A DNA stretch of 64,000 nucleotides from Arsenophonus fragariae (GTDB lineage Bacteria > Pseudomonadota > Gammaproteobacteria > Enterobacterales > Enterobacteriaceae): positions 186,001 through 250,000 of the forward strand of contig JBDPYZ010000001.1 in assembly GCA_047291315.1 (NCBI GenBank), read 5' to 3'. The translations under genes and the position numbers were made by a program. The stretch's first letter is position 1. Each line of letters opens with the position of its first letter. Shown piece by piece: positions 35,671-45,588 of the stretch. The notes beneath the pieces are model-generated. The model ran no database searches and was not told the origin of the DNA. It saw only the letters and a program-made list of their open reading frames with translations.

Positions 35671-37651
35671 GATGGATACCTGCTTTTTTCAGTTCATCGT
35701 AATGCTGATTTTCAATACGTTTAATTTCTTCTACAGGGACATAATAATCAACATTGTCATCAAAACTTTTGCCAATCCAGGTTGCAATAATACCAGCGAA
35801 ACCAATAATCGCTAGCCACCAAATATGCCAGACCATAGCAAAACCGAAGATCAAACAAAACGCTGAAATAATTATCCCGGCAGAAGTATTTTGTGGCATA
35901 TGAATGGTTTCATATTTTGTTGGTTTTTTATCAGCTATACTTTTTCCTTTTATATCCCACCAAGCATCAGGTGTATTAATTTGTGGCTGTTTAGCAAAGT
36001 TATAAAAAGGTGCTGGAGACGATGTTGACCATTCTAATGTACGACCATCCCATGGGTCGCCGGTGTAATCGCGATTTTTGTGGCGATCGCGAATACTGAC
36101 AATTATTTGGATGACTTGACAAAGGATCCCAATAGCGATCAGAGCAGCACCGAGTGAAGCGACTACCAGCATAGGATGATATTGTGGATCAATGTTTTGA
36201 CTTAAACGACGAGTCATACCCATGAAGCCTAGTATATAAAGCGGCATAAAGGCAATAAAGAAACCGCTTATCCAAAACCAGAAAGCACGAATTCCCCATT
36301 TTTCATCTAATGTAAAGCCAAAAGCTTTCGGGAACCAGTATGTCATACCGGCAAAGCAACCAAAAACTACCCCCCCGATAATGACATTATGGAAATGAGC
36401 GATCAGAAATAAACTATTATGCAGTACAAAATTTGCGCCGGGAACGGCCAGTAGTACTCCAGTCATCCCACCAATAGAGAAAGTAATAATAAAGCCAATA
36501 GTCCATAGCATCGGTGTTTTGAATTCGATACGGCCATGGTACATGGTAAATAACCAATTGAATATTTTTACTCCAGTTGGAATAGCAATAATCATGGTAG
36601 CTATACCAAAAAATGCATTGACGTTAGCTCCGCTGCCCATAGTAAAGAAATGATGTAACCAGACGACAAACGACATTACGGTAATAACAATTGTAGCCCA
36701 GACCAAAGACGTATAACCAAATAAACGTTTCTTGGCGAAAGTGGCGGTAACTTCTGAAAATACGCCAAAAACAGGTAGCACTAATATATAAACTTCAGGA
36801 TGCCCCCAAGCCCAGACCAAATTGATATACATCATCATATTGCCACCCATGTCATTAGTGAAGAAATGTGTGCCTAAATAACGGTCAAGAGTGAGTAGTG
36901 CGATAGTAACTGTTAGGATAGGGAATGCTGCAATAATCAGTACATTAGTACAAAGCGCTGTCCAGGTAAAAACAGGCATTTTCATCATTGACATGCCAGG
37001 AGCCCGCATTCGTAGAATGGTAGCAAAAAAGTTTATCCCGGTTAGGGTGGTGCCAATTCCTGATATTTGTAAGCTCCATATCCAATAGTCTACTCCGACA
37101 CCAGGATTATATTCCTTACCTGATAATGGGGGATAAGCTAGCCAGCCGGTCTGAGCAAATTCACCGATACCTAATGACAGGTTAATCAAGATAACGCCAA
37201 CCACAAATAACCAAAGACTGAGAGAATTTAAAAATGGAAAGGCCACATCGCGAGCACCAATTTGTAATGGTACGACTAAATTCATTAAGCCAACCACGAA
37301 AGGTGTTGCCATGAAAAAAATCATGATCACACCGTGAGCGGTAAAAATTTGATCATAATGATGAGGCGGTAAAAAACCGGCCTCACCGGCTGATGCTAAT
37401 GCTTGTTGACCTCGCATCATAATTGCATCGGCAAAACCGCGAAATAGCATTACCATGGCAACGATAATATACATAATGCCAATTTTTTTATGATCTACAC
37501 TAGTGAGCCATTTACTCCATAACCACTTCCATTTACCGAAATAGGTGGTAACCCCTAAAATAGCTATGCCAGCTAATAAAATACAGATCACTGTGATGAC
37601 AATAATTGGCTCGTGAATAGGGATTGCATCGAGAGTTAATTTACCCAACAT
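35660..37651 (-). CDS. cyoB: Cytochrome bo3 ubiquinol oxidase subunit I
   Basis: Catalytic subunit, binding heme b, heme O and CuB and pumping protons. 663 residues as in E. coli. The heme/CuB His ligands are in FTAHGVIMIFF, WGHPEVYIL, WLHHFFTMG and FLIAHFHNVIIGG. Intact. Oxygen reduction with ubiquinol therefore seems retained in this lineage. Confidence 0.98.
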   Translation of the reverse strand: MLGKLTLDAIPIHEPIIVITVICILLAGIAILGVTTYFGKWKWLWSKWLTSVDHKKIGIMYIIVAMVMLFRGFADAIMMRGQQALASAGEAGFLPPHHYDQIFTAHGVIMIFFMATPFVVGLMNLVVPLQIGARDVAFPFLNSLSLWLFVVGVILINLSLGIGEFAQTGWLAYPPLSGKEYNPGVGVDYWIWSLQISGIGTTLTGINFFATILRMRAPGMSMMKMPVFTWTALCTNVLIIAAFPILTVTIALLTLDRYLGTHFFTNDMGGNMMMYINLVWAWGHPEVYILVLPVFGVFSEVTATFAKKRLFGYTSLVWATIVITVMSFVVWLHHFFTMGSGANVNAFFGIATMIIAIPTGVKIFNWLFTMYHGRIEFKTPMLWTIGFIITFSIGGMTGVLLAVPGANFVLHNSLFLIAHFHNVIIGGVVFGCFAGMTYWFPKAFGFTLDEKWGIRAFWFWISGFFIAFMPLYILGFMGMTRRLSQNIDPQYHPMLVVASLGAALIAIGILCQVIQIIVSIRDRHKNRDYTGDPWDGRTLEWSTSSPAPFYNFAKQPQINTPDAWWDIKGKSIADKKPTKYETIHMPQNTSAGIIISAFCLIFGFAMVWHIWWLAIIGFAGIIATWIGKSFDDNVDYYVPVEEIKRIENQHYDELKKAGIHHVN

Positions 37652-37656
37652 ACTAT

Positions 37657-38604
37657 TTATTCCTTAGCATCGACATGAGCAGAATGGTTCATATGCATTA
37701 ATTGATTGCCAGACATCTCATGTGCGGTTATGTTAGCATGATTGATATGATGTTGATGGCTAAATTTTAATATCAATTCTTCATAGAGATTTGGTTTTAC
37801 GCTTGAAAAATAGATAACAGGAACATTGTGGCTAGGTTTAACCAATTGGTTAAATGCAGCCATGCTATCGAGCGTTTTGGTAGATGTTTTTACTTTTTGT
37901 ACCCATTTATTAAAGCTTGCCATATCAGGCGTTGCAATTACATTAAATTTCATGTCTGAGAAGCCATGACCGCTATAACTTGATGAAAAGCCTTTATATG
38001 TACCGGGTTCATTAGCAATTAAGTGAAGCTTAGTTTGCATGCCAGCCATCGAATAAATTTGCCCACCAAGTGCAGGAATAAAAAAGGAATTCATCACTGA
38101 CTCGGCGGTCACTTTGAAGTTAATTGGCACATCTATAGGAATAGCGATTTCGTTGACGGTAGCAATATTTTTTTCTGGATAGACAAATACCCATTTCCAA
38201 TCGGTAGAAATGACCTGGATAGTAATAGGTTTTTTGTCGCTTTCTAATGGTTTATAAGGATCCAATTGATGCGTGGTTTTCCAGGTGATCACGGCAAGAA
38301 TGATGATGATGATGATAGGAACTGTCCAGCAAATTAACTCAATTTTATTTGAGTGTGCCCAGTCTGGCCGGTAGATTGATTGTTTGTTACTTGCTCTATA
38401 TTTTCTCGCGAAGATGATCGCCATAAAAATTACTGGAATGACAACAATTAACATTAAACCAAGCGCAGTCAGTATCAGTTTTTTTTGTTCAATACCAATG
38501 GCGCCCTTGGGATCCATCAATACCATATCGCAACCGGTTAGTAGGAAAACAGTAGCAAGCAGTGAGATGACTCCAACACTTCCTTTATATTTTATAAGTC
38601 TCAT
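37657..38604 (-). CDS. cyoA: Cytochrome bo3 ubiquinol oxidase subunit II
   Basis: Membrane-anchored subunit with a periplasmic cupredoxin domain lacking CuA, as in quinol oxidases. 315 residues; signal peptide with lipobox LLTGC giving lipidated Cys25; two spans; SVMNSFFIPALGGQIYSMAG and GTYKGFSSSYSGHGFSDM are conserved. The C-terminus is His/Met-rich (HQHHINHANIT). First gene of the operon. Confidence 0.97.
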   Translation of the reverse strand: MRLIKYKGSVGVISLLATVFLLTGCDMVLMDPKGAIGIEQKKLILTALGLMLIVVIPVIFMAIIFARKYRASNKQSIYRPDWAHSNKIELICWTVPIIIIIILAVITWKTTHQLDPYKPLESDKKPITIQVISTDWKWVFVYPEKNIATVNEIAIPIDVPINFKVTAESVMNSFFIPALGGQIYSMAGMQTKLHLIANEPGTYKGFSSSYSGHGFSDMKFNVIATPDMASFNKWVQKVKTSTKTLDSMAAFNQLVKPSHNVPVIYFSSVKPNLYEELILKFSHQHHINHANITAHEMSGNQLMHMNHSAHVDAKE

Positions 38605-39045
38605 TTAGCGACCCCCAAATGACAAAATGGTTATTGTCGTTTTGTTCGGTGTCGGTATTTTACGGTAAGGTTATATTAGTGTAAACAATTGTAAGGCGCA
38701 CAAATATAATTGTTATTACTTTCTGTTAAAGTGATCACATGTAAAATTGAATTCATTATAGAAAGCTTTAAATGATTATTCTTGGGTTAATAATTAGTTA
38801 CATTAAACAATTTTATTATTAATAAAAAGAAGCAGAAGTGTGATTTTGTATGTTGAAAATTAATTATTATACTTAAATTAACTAGTTGATCTTTATAAAT
38901 TAATATTTTAAACCATGGTTCAATAGGTTGAGTAAATAAATTGATTTTACTTGCCAAAAAATAGCTTAAAACTGTTATTATTAATCAAAATATAAATATA
39001 CCTACTGAGATGGCAAGATACATAATAGCTAATTTATATGATTGT
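38605..39045. other. AT-rich region upstream of cyoA
   Basis: About 440 bp with no coding signal. It should carry the cyo promoter. A CRP-like site is annotated separately. The right half, next to the ampG remnant, is very AT-rich and I see nothing recognisable in it. Confidence 0.5.
38724..38739 (-). promoter_or_regulatory. CRP-like site upstream of cyoA
   Basis: On the minus strand it reads TGTGA, six bases, TAACA: 9 of the 10 CRP half-site positions. It lies about 120 bp before cyoA. The E. coli cyo operon is CRP-activated. Inferred from sequence only. Confidence 0.5.
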
Positions 39046-40178
39046 TTAAAATAAGTTCAGCGCATAAATGGGCCAGTTTGTTGGATATAAGATAAAGGTT
39101 GTTTGCATATCAATAATAAAAAAAATACTCGGCAATGAAATAACCATAGAGATAAGATAAAAAGTAGGCCAATCATATTTGCTCACTAACGAACGCGTTT
39201 GCCATGAGGCCAACATCGACAGTAAGGCAAATTGAGTTGCAGAAAGAGAATGATTGTAAAGCGTCATAAGTAGTGAAATAAAAGCGGTAGTTCCCATGCC
39301 GGAGAAGATATTTTCAATAAAGATAACTCTACTGGTGGTGTAAATATTGGTGGGTGTTACTCCCAGCAACCAATAACTCAAATTAGAAACAAAGAGATTT
39401 TTTGCATCACATAATAGCCATATAAAGCGTCAAGAATAGTTGCAAATAGTCCAAAATTTTTTTATTAATGGTGCAAACTTCAACCAGAGAAAAGCCAAGT
39501 TTATTTAATAGAAAATTGGTACTAAGCGCCGTAACAAATGCATCACCTATCTTATAGAAAATGATCAATAATAAGGTGATTTAGGCATTATTACGACTAA
39601 AAAATTCTACGAAGGGTTCATAGATAGCTTCATATAGTGTTTTGGGGGGTGAGGACTTTATTTGGCGTTGCGTAGACACTGATTATCATTAAGCTGACCA
39701 TCAGTAAATAGAGTTGCTACCAAGTAACAAAATGGTCGACGAACCATAAAGCTAATTCGCCTAAAACCAACATACTGATACGATACGCCAAAACGGATAT
39801 TGCTGCGCTGGCGCCACGTTCTTCGGCGGACAACAATCGGTTTTATAAACATCAAAAACAATATCTTGTGATGCAGAGCAGAAAGCGACAAGCACCGTAA
39901 CTGCTGCTAACCACTGAAGATGTTCCTTTGGATTCATAAATCCCATCGCCGGAATACTGATAATCAGCAAAATTTGAGTGGTTAATAACCAACCACGACG
40001 ACCTAACCACGGCAGGGTATAGCGATCAATTAATGAAATTTAATATCAATATGTTCGACGGTTAGCCAGGCTTGTAAAGTACTTGCGGTAAGTACCAGTG
40101 GCAATCCTGACACAAAACCTAATAAAAGCAGTACTCGGGAACGACGTTGGGTAAAAACGGTCAGGTAGTTTTTTTCAT
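39046..40178 (-). pseudogene. ampG: AmpG muropeptide permease, degraded
   Basis: AmpG imports anhydromuropeptides for cell-wall recycling. From the ATG a homopolymer shift leads to YLTVFTQRRSRVLLLLG and SGLPLVLTASTLQAWLTVEH; a deletion removes about 20 codons of the second span. Then AAVTVLVAFCSASQDIVFDV is readable in one frame, and later pieces in others, to a C-terminal part with SVLASWQTRSL-like and LMTLYNHSLSATQFALL. The remnant is 1.13 kb against about 1.47 kb for an intact gene. It neighbours yajG, as in E. coli. Confidence 0.9.
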
Positions 40179-40234
40179 AGTCGTCCTTTTGCTCTGTTAT
40201 TGTCAAACAGAGCTATTGCTGGCAATACACTAAT

Positions 40235-40822
40235 TCATTGTGTGTTTTGTTTTATAAACTGGCTTGTTTCATGATCATTAGCCATATCAGCAATAATGTC
40301 GGTTAACGCTTTATTTATAGCATTAGCAATTTTTTCGTTACTGGCATCAAGAGGTCCTTGTTCATTATAGGTACGAGTATAGATACGAGTACTGATTGAA
40401 CCGTTGGATGCCATAGCTACAACACTAATTGCAACATCAACAGTAAGATTATGACGTAAGCTGCCTTCTTGTACATTGGTATACAGTTTATTTAGAACAA
40501 TTTGCAAATTAACATTAGCCGGTGCATTAACAGTATAACCTCTGGCGATCATCTGTTTTTCTAATGCTTCCTGCAATAGATAGCGTAAATCGCGAGAGGG
40601 TTTTAATATGGTTAGTGCAGCATTTCGATTAACTTTGGCAAGTGCCGTTGAGCTTCGTTTATCAATGCTAGTAATGTTAATTGAAATTGCTCTTATGGTC
40701 GGATCTTGAGCTGGCAGTGTAATATTTGGATCGATAGACAGTGTGTTACTTGGTGCGACACATCCGATTAAACTCAATGAGATTAACAGAGCAATGATTA
40801 GATAAAAGTTGTTTTTTAACAT
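40235..40822 (-). CDS. yajG: YajG family lipoprotein
   Basis: Predicted lipoprotein, function unknown. 195 residues; signal peptide with lipobox LSLIGC, lipidated Cys21. Family core PTIRAISINITSIDKRSS and LNKLYTNVQEGSLRHN are visible. Intact although its upstream operon partner ampG, read after it, is dead. Confidence 0.88.
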   Translation of the reverse strand: MLKNNFYLIIALLISLSLIGCVAPSNTLSIDPNITLPAQDPTIRAISINITSIDKRSSTALAKVNRNAALTILKPSRDLRYLLQEALEKQMIARGYTVNAPANVNLQIVLNKLYTNVQEGSLRHNLTVDVAISVVAMASNGSISTRIYTRTYNEQGPLDASNEKIANAINKALTDIIADMANDHETSQFIKQNTQ

Positions 40823-41122
40823 GTTTTTTCAACCTATTTTGGTATTACTTGATTTAATCGTTACCATACTTTGGTATTTTACTGTTAGTATGCCAGAAAG
40901 TTATCGGTTTTGGTGAAGAAACCCACTAAAAAATTGCATGGATTATGCTTTAACATAACTTAATAAAATCTAATTATTTTTCTAACGGGTATTAACGGGT
41001 ATTAGGTAAATCGCAGTCAGTAATAATTAAATAAGATTAATAATCTTTTGCTGACAAAAATACTTATTTAGTAAATTTAGTTGAAAGAGTCTATTAATAT
41101 GGTAACTGAACCTAGGCAAACC

Positions 41123-41425
41123 ATGTGTAAGCAAATTGAAGAAAAGCTTAAATACGTTTTTTCGCCAGTATATTTAATGGTATTAGATGAAAGTGATCAA
41201 CATAATATACCGCAAGGTATTGAAAGTCACTTTAAAGTTATTTTAGTGTCAGAAAAATTTGCAGCACAAAGGATGGTTGCTCGTCACCAAGCTGTTTATC
41301 AATTATTAACAGATGAATTATCTAATAGTGTTCATGCATTGGCATTACATACTTATACCCCAACTGAGTGGCGACAGCGTCAGCAGATAGTGTTTTCTTC
41401 ACCAGCTTGCCGTGGTGTAGATTAG
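41123..41425 (+). CDS. bolA: Transcriptional/morphogenesis regulator BolA
   Basis: BolA-family protein that partners monothiol glutaredoxins and acts as a stress and shape regulator. The ATG chosen gives MCKQIEEKLKYVF, aligning with the E. coli start; 100 residues. An upstream in-frame ATG at 41099 would add 8 residues. Core motifs SHFKVILVSEKFAAQRMVAR and VHALALHTYTPTEW are present. The 300-bp upstream gap to yajG has a 10-bp direct repeat (ACGGGTATTA at about 40985-41004) and no gene. Confidence 0.92.
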   Translation: MCKQIEEKLKYVFSPVYLMVLDESDQHNIPQGIESHFKVILVSEKFAAQRMVARHQAVYQLLTDELSNSVHALALHTYTPTEWRQRQQIVFSSPACRGVD

Positions 41426-41670
41426 GTCAATTGAGGTAAAGAAATTAAATGGTTAATTACGCTGACTTAACCAGATGTTATTTAGCAATAATAGCTAGTA
41501 TAAAATACTTTTCTCGTTTTGGTTTATACTAAGTTAGTCATATCAATTTTGCTGCAAAAGCCAGTATTTAGAGTGTTTACTATTTATTATTTCACCTTTT
41601 ATCGACTCATCCCTTATGCATCTGTATAATGTTGCGTCTAATTTTCTATAAGGTTTCGGAACGCTTCTAC

Positions 41671-41745
41671 TTATCAGGGATCCTCAAAATAGAGGATAAA
41701 CCCGGATTTTGAGAGTAGTGTGTTGTCAGAGTAAACGCCTGATAA
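41671..41745 (+). promoter_or_regulatory. Structured RNA leader upstream of tig
   Basis: Two nested perfect 8-bp stems: outer TTATCAGG (41671-41678) with CCTGATAA (41738-41745), inner CTCAAAAT (41683-41690) with ATTTTGAG (41706-41713). In addition CAGAGT (41727-41732) could pair with ACTCTG (41751-41756), crossing the outer stem. It ends ~50 bp before tig. I do not recognise a known RNA family. The rest of the 369-bp gap after bolA shows no gene. Confidence 0.5.
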
Positions 41746-41794
41746 CTTTCACTCTGGAGTTGACCGAGTACTACGATTCTTTTGAGGTAACAAG

Positions 41795-43099
41795 ATGCAA
41801 GTTTCTGTTGAAACAAATCAAGGCCTGTGGCGTCGTGTAACAATTACCGTTCCTAATGCCGATATTGAAAAAGTGGTGAATAGTGAACTAATTAATGTGT
41901 CGAAAAAAGCACGCATTGATGGTTTTCGTAAAGGTAAAGTACCGATGAATATCATTAAACAGCGTTACGGTACTTCTGTATTACAGGATGTGTTGGGCGA
42001 TTTAATGCAACGTAATTTTGTCAGTGCAATCATAGAACAAAAGATTAATCCAGCGGGGGAACCAAAATATCAACCTGAACAGTTTAAAACTGGTGAAGAT
42101 TTTACCTATGCTGTTGAATTTGAGGTCTATCCAGAAATTGAGCTAAAAGGTTTAGAAAATATTAAGGTTGAAAAACCTATTGTTGTGGTAAAAGATGAAG
42201 ATGTTGATACTATGTTGGAAACATTACGAAAGCAACAAGCGACTTGGAAAGAGACAAAAGAGAAAGTTGGTGCAGATTCGCGAGTGATTATCGATTTTAA
42301 AGGTACAATTGATGGTGAAGAGTTCGAAGGTGGTAATGCGAGCGATTTTGTGTTGGTAATGGGTGAAGGTCGCATGATACCCGGTTTTGAAGATGGTATT
42401 ATGGGGCATCAGGAAGGTGAAGAATTTACCATCGATGTCAATTTTCCAGCCGATTATCACGCAGAGAATTTAAAAGGTAAAGCGGGTAAATTTGCTATCA
42501 CTTTGAAGAAAGTGAAACAACGTATATTACCAGAACTGACCGAAGAATTTATCAAGCAGTTTGGTGTTGCTGATGGTTCAATGGAGAGTTTACGTGCAGA
42601 AGTACGCAAAAATATGGAGCGTGAACTGAAAACTGCTGTTCGTAATCGAATTAAGATGCAAGTACTTGATGGTTTAGTTGAGGGGAACGAAATCGATGTG
42701 CCTACTTCTGTTGTTGACAGTGAAATAAATGTACTACGTCGACAAGCTGCACAACGTTTTGGTGGTAATGAAAAAAAAACGTTAGAATTACCGCGTGAAA
42801 TATTCGAGGAGCAAGCTAAACATCGAGTCATTATTGGTTTATTATTAGGTGAAGTTATCAATAAAAACTCGCTAACTGCGGACGATGCTCGTGTAAAATC
42901 TCTGATTGAAGAGATGGCTTCTGCTTATGAAGATCCCTCTGAGATGTTCGAATACTACAGCAAAAATAAAGAGTTAATGGATAGTGTTCGTAATTTGACG
43001 TTAGAAGAACAAGCCATTGAAATATTATTAGAAAAAGCGGAAGTAACAGATAAAGAAACTCAATTCCAAGAGTTAATGAATCAGGCTCAGATGAGGTAA
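41795..43099 (+). CDS. tig: Trigger factor
   Basis: Ribosome-bound chaperone and peptidyl-prolyl isomerase that meets nascent chains. 434 residues (E. coli 432). The ribosome-binding signature GFRKGKVP is at about residue 43-50, the PPIase domain around 150-245 (VIIDFKGTIDGEEFEGG), then the C-terminal chaperone arms. Preceded by TTGAGGTAAC and an unusual structured leader. Confidence 0.98.
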   Translation: MQVSVETNQGLWRRVTITVPNADIEKVVNSELINVSKKARIDGFRKGKVPMNIIKQRYGTSVLQDVLGDLMQRNFVSAIIEQKINPAGEPKYQPEQFKTGEDFTYAVEFEVYPEIELKGLENIKVEKPIVVVKDEDVDTMLETLRKQQATWKETKEKVGADSRVIIDFKGTIDGEEFEGGNASDFVLVMGEGRMIPGFEDGIMGHQEGEEFTIDVNFPADYHAENLKGKAGKFAITLKKVKQRILPELTEEFIKQFGVADGSMESLRAEVRKNMERELKTAVRNRIKMQVLDGLVEGNEIDVPTSVVDSEINVLRRQAAQRFGGNEKKTLELPREIFEEQAKHRVIIGLLLGEVINKNSLTADDARVKSLIEEMASAYEDPSEMFEYYSKNKELMDSVRNLTLEEQAIEILLEKAEVTDKETQFQELMNQAQMR

Positions 43100-43138
43100 T
43101 TTCTGAGTAGTGAAATGTTATTATCTGGTTTTGTGAAA

Positions 43139-43168
43139 ACCCGCGGTTTTATGCTGCGGTTTTTTTAT
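43139..43168 (+). terminator. Probable terminator after tig
   Basis: CCGC and GCGG, 4-bp stem with adjoining partial pairs, followed by seven T residues. Confidence 0.6.
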
Positions 43169-43369
43169 CGTTAAAAAACTTTTCTTTTTTCTTGAAAAAA
43201 GAAAAGAATAACCCCAGATAATTTTCTATATTGTTATATGATTTTCTTCATTAAGGGGGAATATCCCTTTGTAAATAATGGTTAAGTTTGGAATTATAGT
43301 CATTCTTATTTATCTCGAGTAGAATTTAGATAGATTGGGCACCATAAAGAGTTTAATTAGGAGATGGAA

Positions 43370-43993
43370 ATGTCATATCATAATAATCAAGATCAACTTG
43401 CGCCGCATATGGCATTGGTCCCAATGGTAATTGAACAGACTTCACGTGGTGAACGTTCTTATGATATTTATTCGCGCTTACTTAAAGAAAGAATTATTTT
43501 TTTAACTGGCCAGGTTGAAGATCACATGGCAAATTTAGTGGTTGCTCAAATGCTATTTTTAGAAGCTGAAAACCCTGATAAAGACATTCATCTTTATATT
43601 AATTCACCGGGCGGAGTCATTACTGCAGGTATGTCAATTTATGACACGATGCAATTTATTAAACCTGACGTTAGTACAATTTGTATGGGGCAAGCATGTT
43701 CGATGGGCGCTTTTCTGCTTACAGCTGGCGCTAAAGAAAAACGTTATTGTTTGCCTAATTCTCGTGTCATGATCCACCAACCTTTAGGCGGATTTCAAGG
43801 ACAGGCATCTGATATTGAAATTCACGCCAAAGAAATTTTAAAAATTAAATCTCGTATGAATGAATTAATTGCTAAGCATACGGGTAAAAAAATAAAAGAG
43901 GTTGAGAACGATACCGAACGGGATCGTTTTTTATCTGCAGAGGAAGCAGTTAGTTACGGTTTGGTAGATAAAATTTATACTAATCGTAATTAA
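43370..43993 (+). CDS. clpP: ATP-dependent Clp protease proteolytic subunit
   Basis: Serine protease tetradecamer serving ClpX and ClpA. The ATG at 43370 is 6 bases after AGGAG and gives MSYHNNQDQLAPHMALVPMV, 207 residues; the ATG two codons earlier touches the ribosome-binding site. Catalytic Ser in GQACSMGAFLL, His in RVMIHQPLGG and Asp in ENDTERDRF are present. The N-terminal propeptide is of family size. clpX follows 115 bp later. Confidence 0.97.
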   Translation: MSYHNNQDQLAPHMALVPMVIEQTSRGERSYDIYSRLLKERIIFLTGQVEDHMANLVVAQMLFLEAENPDKDIHLYINSPGGVITAGMSIYDTMQFIKPDVSTICMGQACSMGAFLLTAGAKEKRYCLPNSRVMIHQPLGGFQGQASDIEIHAKEILKIKSRMNELIAKHTGKKIKEVENDTERDRFLSAEEAVSYGLVDKIYTNRN

Positions 43994-44107
43994 TTTACAT
44001 AAATGTATGGCATGCCTGATAGTTATATACATGATTAATTAGTAACAGTTTTCTGTTACCCTCTTTGTTAAAATTAGGGTGATGGTTAAAAAAGTGAGGT
44101 TATCTGA

Positions 44108-45394
44108 ATGACAGATAAACGCAAAGAGATTTCAGGAAAGTTGCTGTACTGCTCCTTCTGCGGAAAAAGCCAGCATGAAGTTCGTAAGTTAATCGCTGGT
44201 CCGTCAGTTTATATCTGTGATGAGTGTGTTGAGCTCTGTAATGATATTATTCGAGAAGAAGTTAAAGAGATTGCACCGCATCGTGAGCGCAGCGTACTAC
44301 CTACACCCCATGAAATTCGTCATCATCTTGATGATTATGTTATTGGCCAGGAAAATGCCAAGAAAGTACTGGCGGTAGCCGTTTATAACCATTATAAACG
44401 CCTACGTAGTGTTTTTAATGCAGGGATGAATGGTGAAGGGGTAGAGTTAGGTAAAAGTAATATTTTGCTTATTGGGCCGACAGGCAGCGGTAAGACACTA
44501 TTGGCTGAAACTTTAGCTCGTTACTTGGATGTACCATTTACCATGGCTGATGCGACAACATTAACGGAAGCAGGTTATGTTGGCGAAGATGTAGAAAATA
44601 TTATTCAGAAACTTCTACAAAAATGTGACTATGATGTAGAGAAAGCACAGCGTGGTATCGTCTATATTGACGAAATTGATAAAATATCCCGCAAGTCTGA
44701 CAATCCGTCAATTACACGAGATGTTTCAGGGGAAGGTGTTCAGCAAGCTTTACTTAAGCTTATTGAAGGTACAATTGCTGCGGTGCCGCCTCAGGGAGGC
44801 CGTAAACATCCACAACAAGAATTTTTGCAGGTTGATACTTCTAAAATTCTATTTATTTGTGGTGGGGCATTTGCAGGTCTTGATAAAGTAATTGGACAAC
44901 GGTTAAATACACGCTCAGGTATTGGTTTCTCAGCTGAAGTAAAAAGTGAATCTGAGCGGGCGACTGAAGGTGAATTACTTTCTCAAGTTGAACCGGAAGA
45001 TTTAATTAAGTTTGGCTTGATTCCTGAGTTTATTGGTCGTTTACCTGTCGTTGCTACATTAGGTGAATTAAGTGAAAAAGCATTAATTCAGATTCTAAAA
45101 GAGCCTAAAAATGCATTGACTAAACAATATCAAGCACTTTTTGAACTGGAAGGCGTTAGTTTAGAGTTTCGTGAAGAAGCATTAAAAGCAATTGCTAAGA
45201 AAGCCATGTCTAGAAAAACAGGGGCACGTGGTTTACGTTCTATTGTGGAAGGGGTTCTGCTAGAAACCATGTATGATTTGCCGTCAATGGAGCATGTTGA
45301 GAAGGTAGTAATTGATGAAATGGTCGTTGCTGGTCAATCAGAACCTTTAATGATTTATAGCCAGCCTGATATACAAGTATCCGGTGAAAAATAA
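44108..45394 (+). CDS. clpX: ATP-dependent Clp protease ATP-binding subunit ClpX
   Basis: AAA+ unfoldase that delivers substrates to ClpP. 428 residues (E. coli 424). The zinc-binding domain has CSFCGKSQ and CDECVELCN; Walker A GPTGSGKTLLAETLAR; Walker B VYIDEIDKI; pore loop GYVGEDVE; sensor region FIPEFIGRLPV-like IPEFIGRLPV. The partner clpP is directly upstream. Confidence 0.98.
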   Translation: MTDKRKEISGKLLYCSFCGKSQHEVRKLIAGPSVYICDECVELCNDIIREEVKEIAPHRERSVLPTPHEIRHHLDDYVIGQENAKKVLAVAVYNHYKRLRSVFNAGMNGEGVELGKSNILLIGPTGSGKTLLAETLARYLDVPFTMADATTLTEAGYVGEDVENIIQKLLQKCDYDVEKAQRGIVYIDEIDKISRKSDNPSITRDVSGEGVQQALLKLIEGTIAAVPPQGGRKHPQQEFLQVDTSKILFICGGAFAGLDKVIGQRLNTRSGIGFSAEVKSESERATEGELLSQVEPEDLIKFGLIPEFIGRLPVVATLGELSEKALIQILKEPKNALTKQYQALFELEGVSLEFREEALKAIAKKAMSRKTGARGLRSIVEGVLLETMYDLPSMEHVEKVVIDEMVVAGQSEPLMIYSQPDIQVSGEK

Positions 45395-45430
45395 ATCTTA
45401 ATGTTTTTCTTGATTGAAAATTGTGTAATA

Positions 45431-45458
45431 CAGAATGAGGGGTACCCCCCTCATTTTG
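45431..45458 (+). terminator. Hairpin between clpX and lon
   Basis: Stem of about 9 bp, AATGAGGGG with CCCCTCATT (loop of a few bases), followed by TTGTATTT. A probable clpX terminator with a short T-run. Confidence 0.65.
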
Positions 45459-45480
45459 TATTTGATACCAAATCAGACTA

Positions 45481-45508
45481 TTGAATGTCAAAATCTTGTC
45501 CCCATATA
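45481..45508 (+). promoter_or_regulatory. Sigma-32 promoter of lon
   Basis: TTGAAT, 13 bp, CCCCATATA: the same -35 and -10 cores and the same spacing as the E. coli lon heat-shock promoter, about 80 bp upstream of lon. Confidence 0.85.
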
Positions 45509-45588
45509 GCTTTATATTTAAACTGAGGTTTCTCAAAACTTTTAAGGAAACCCTAAAATTGGCATAAGCTAAACGAAGAGAGAACCTT

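Noticed and set aside
40981..41004. Short direct repeat (ACGGGTATTA twice) as a mobile-element target duplication
   Set aside because: The two copies are adjacent, with nothing inserted between them; simple local duplication is enough.
42771..42779. A9 run in tig as a programmed frameshift site
   Set aside because: Trigger factor is a single-product gene and the run lies in a conserved coding segment; it is taken as AT-bias, and serves as a caution for the dnaX run.
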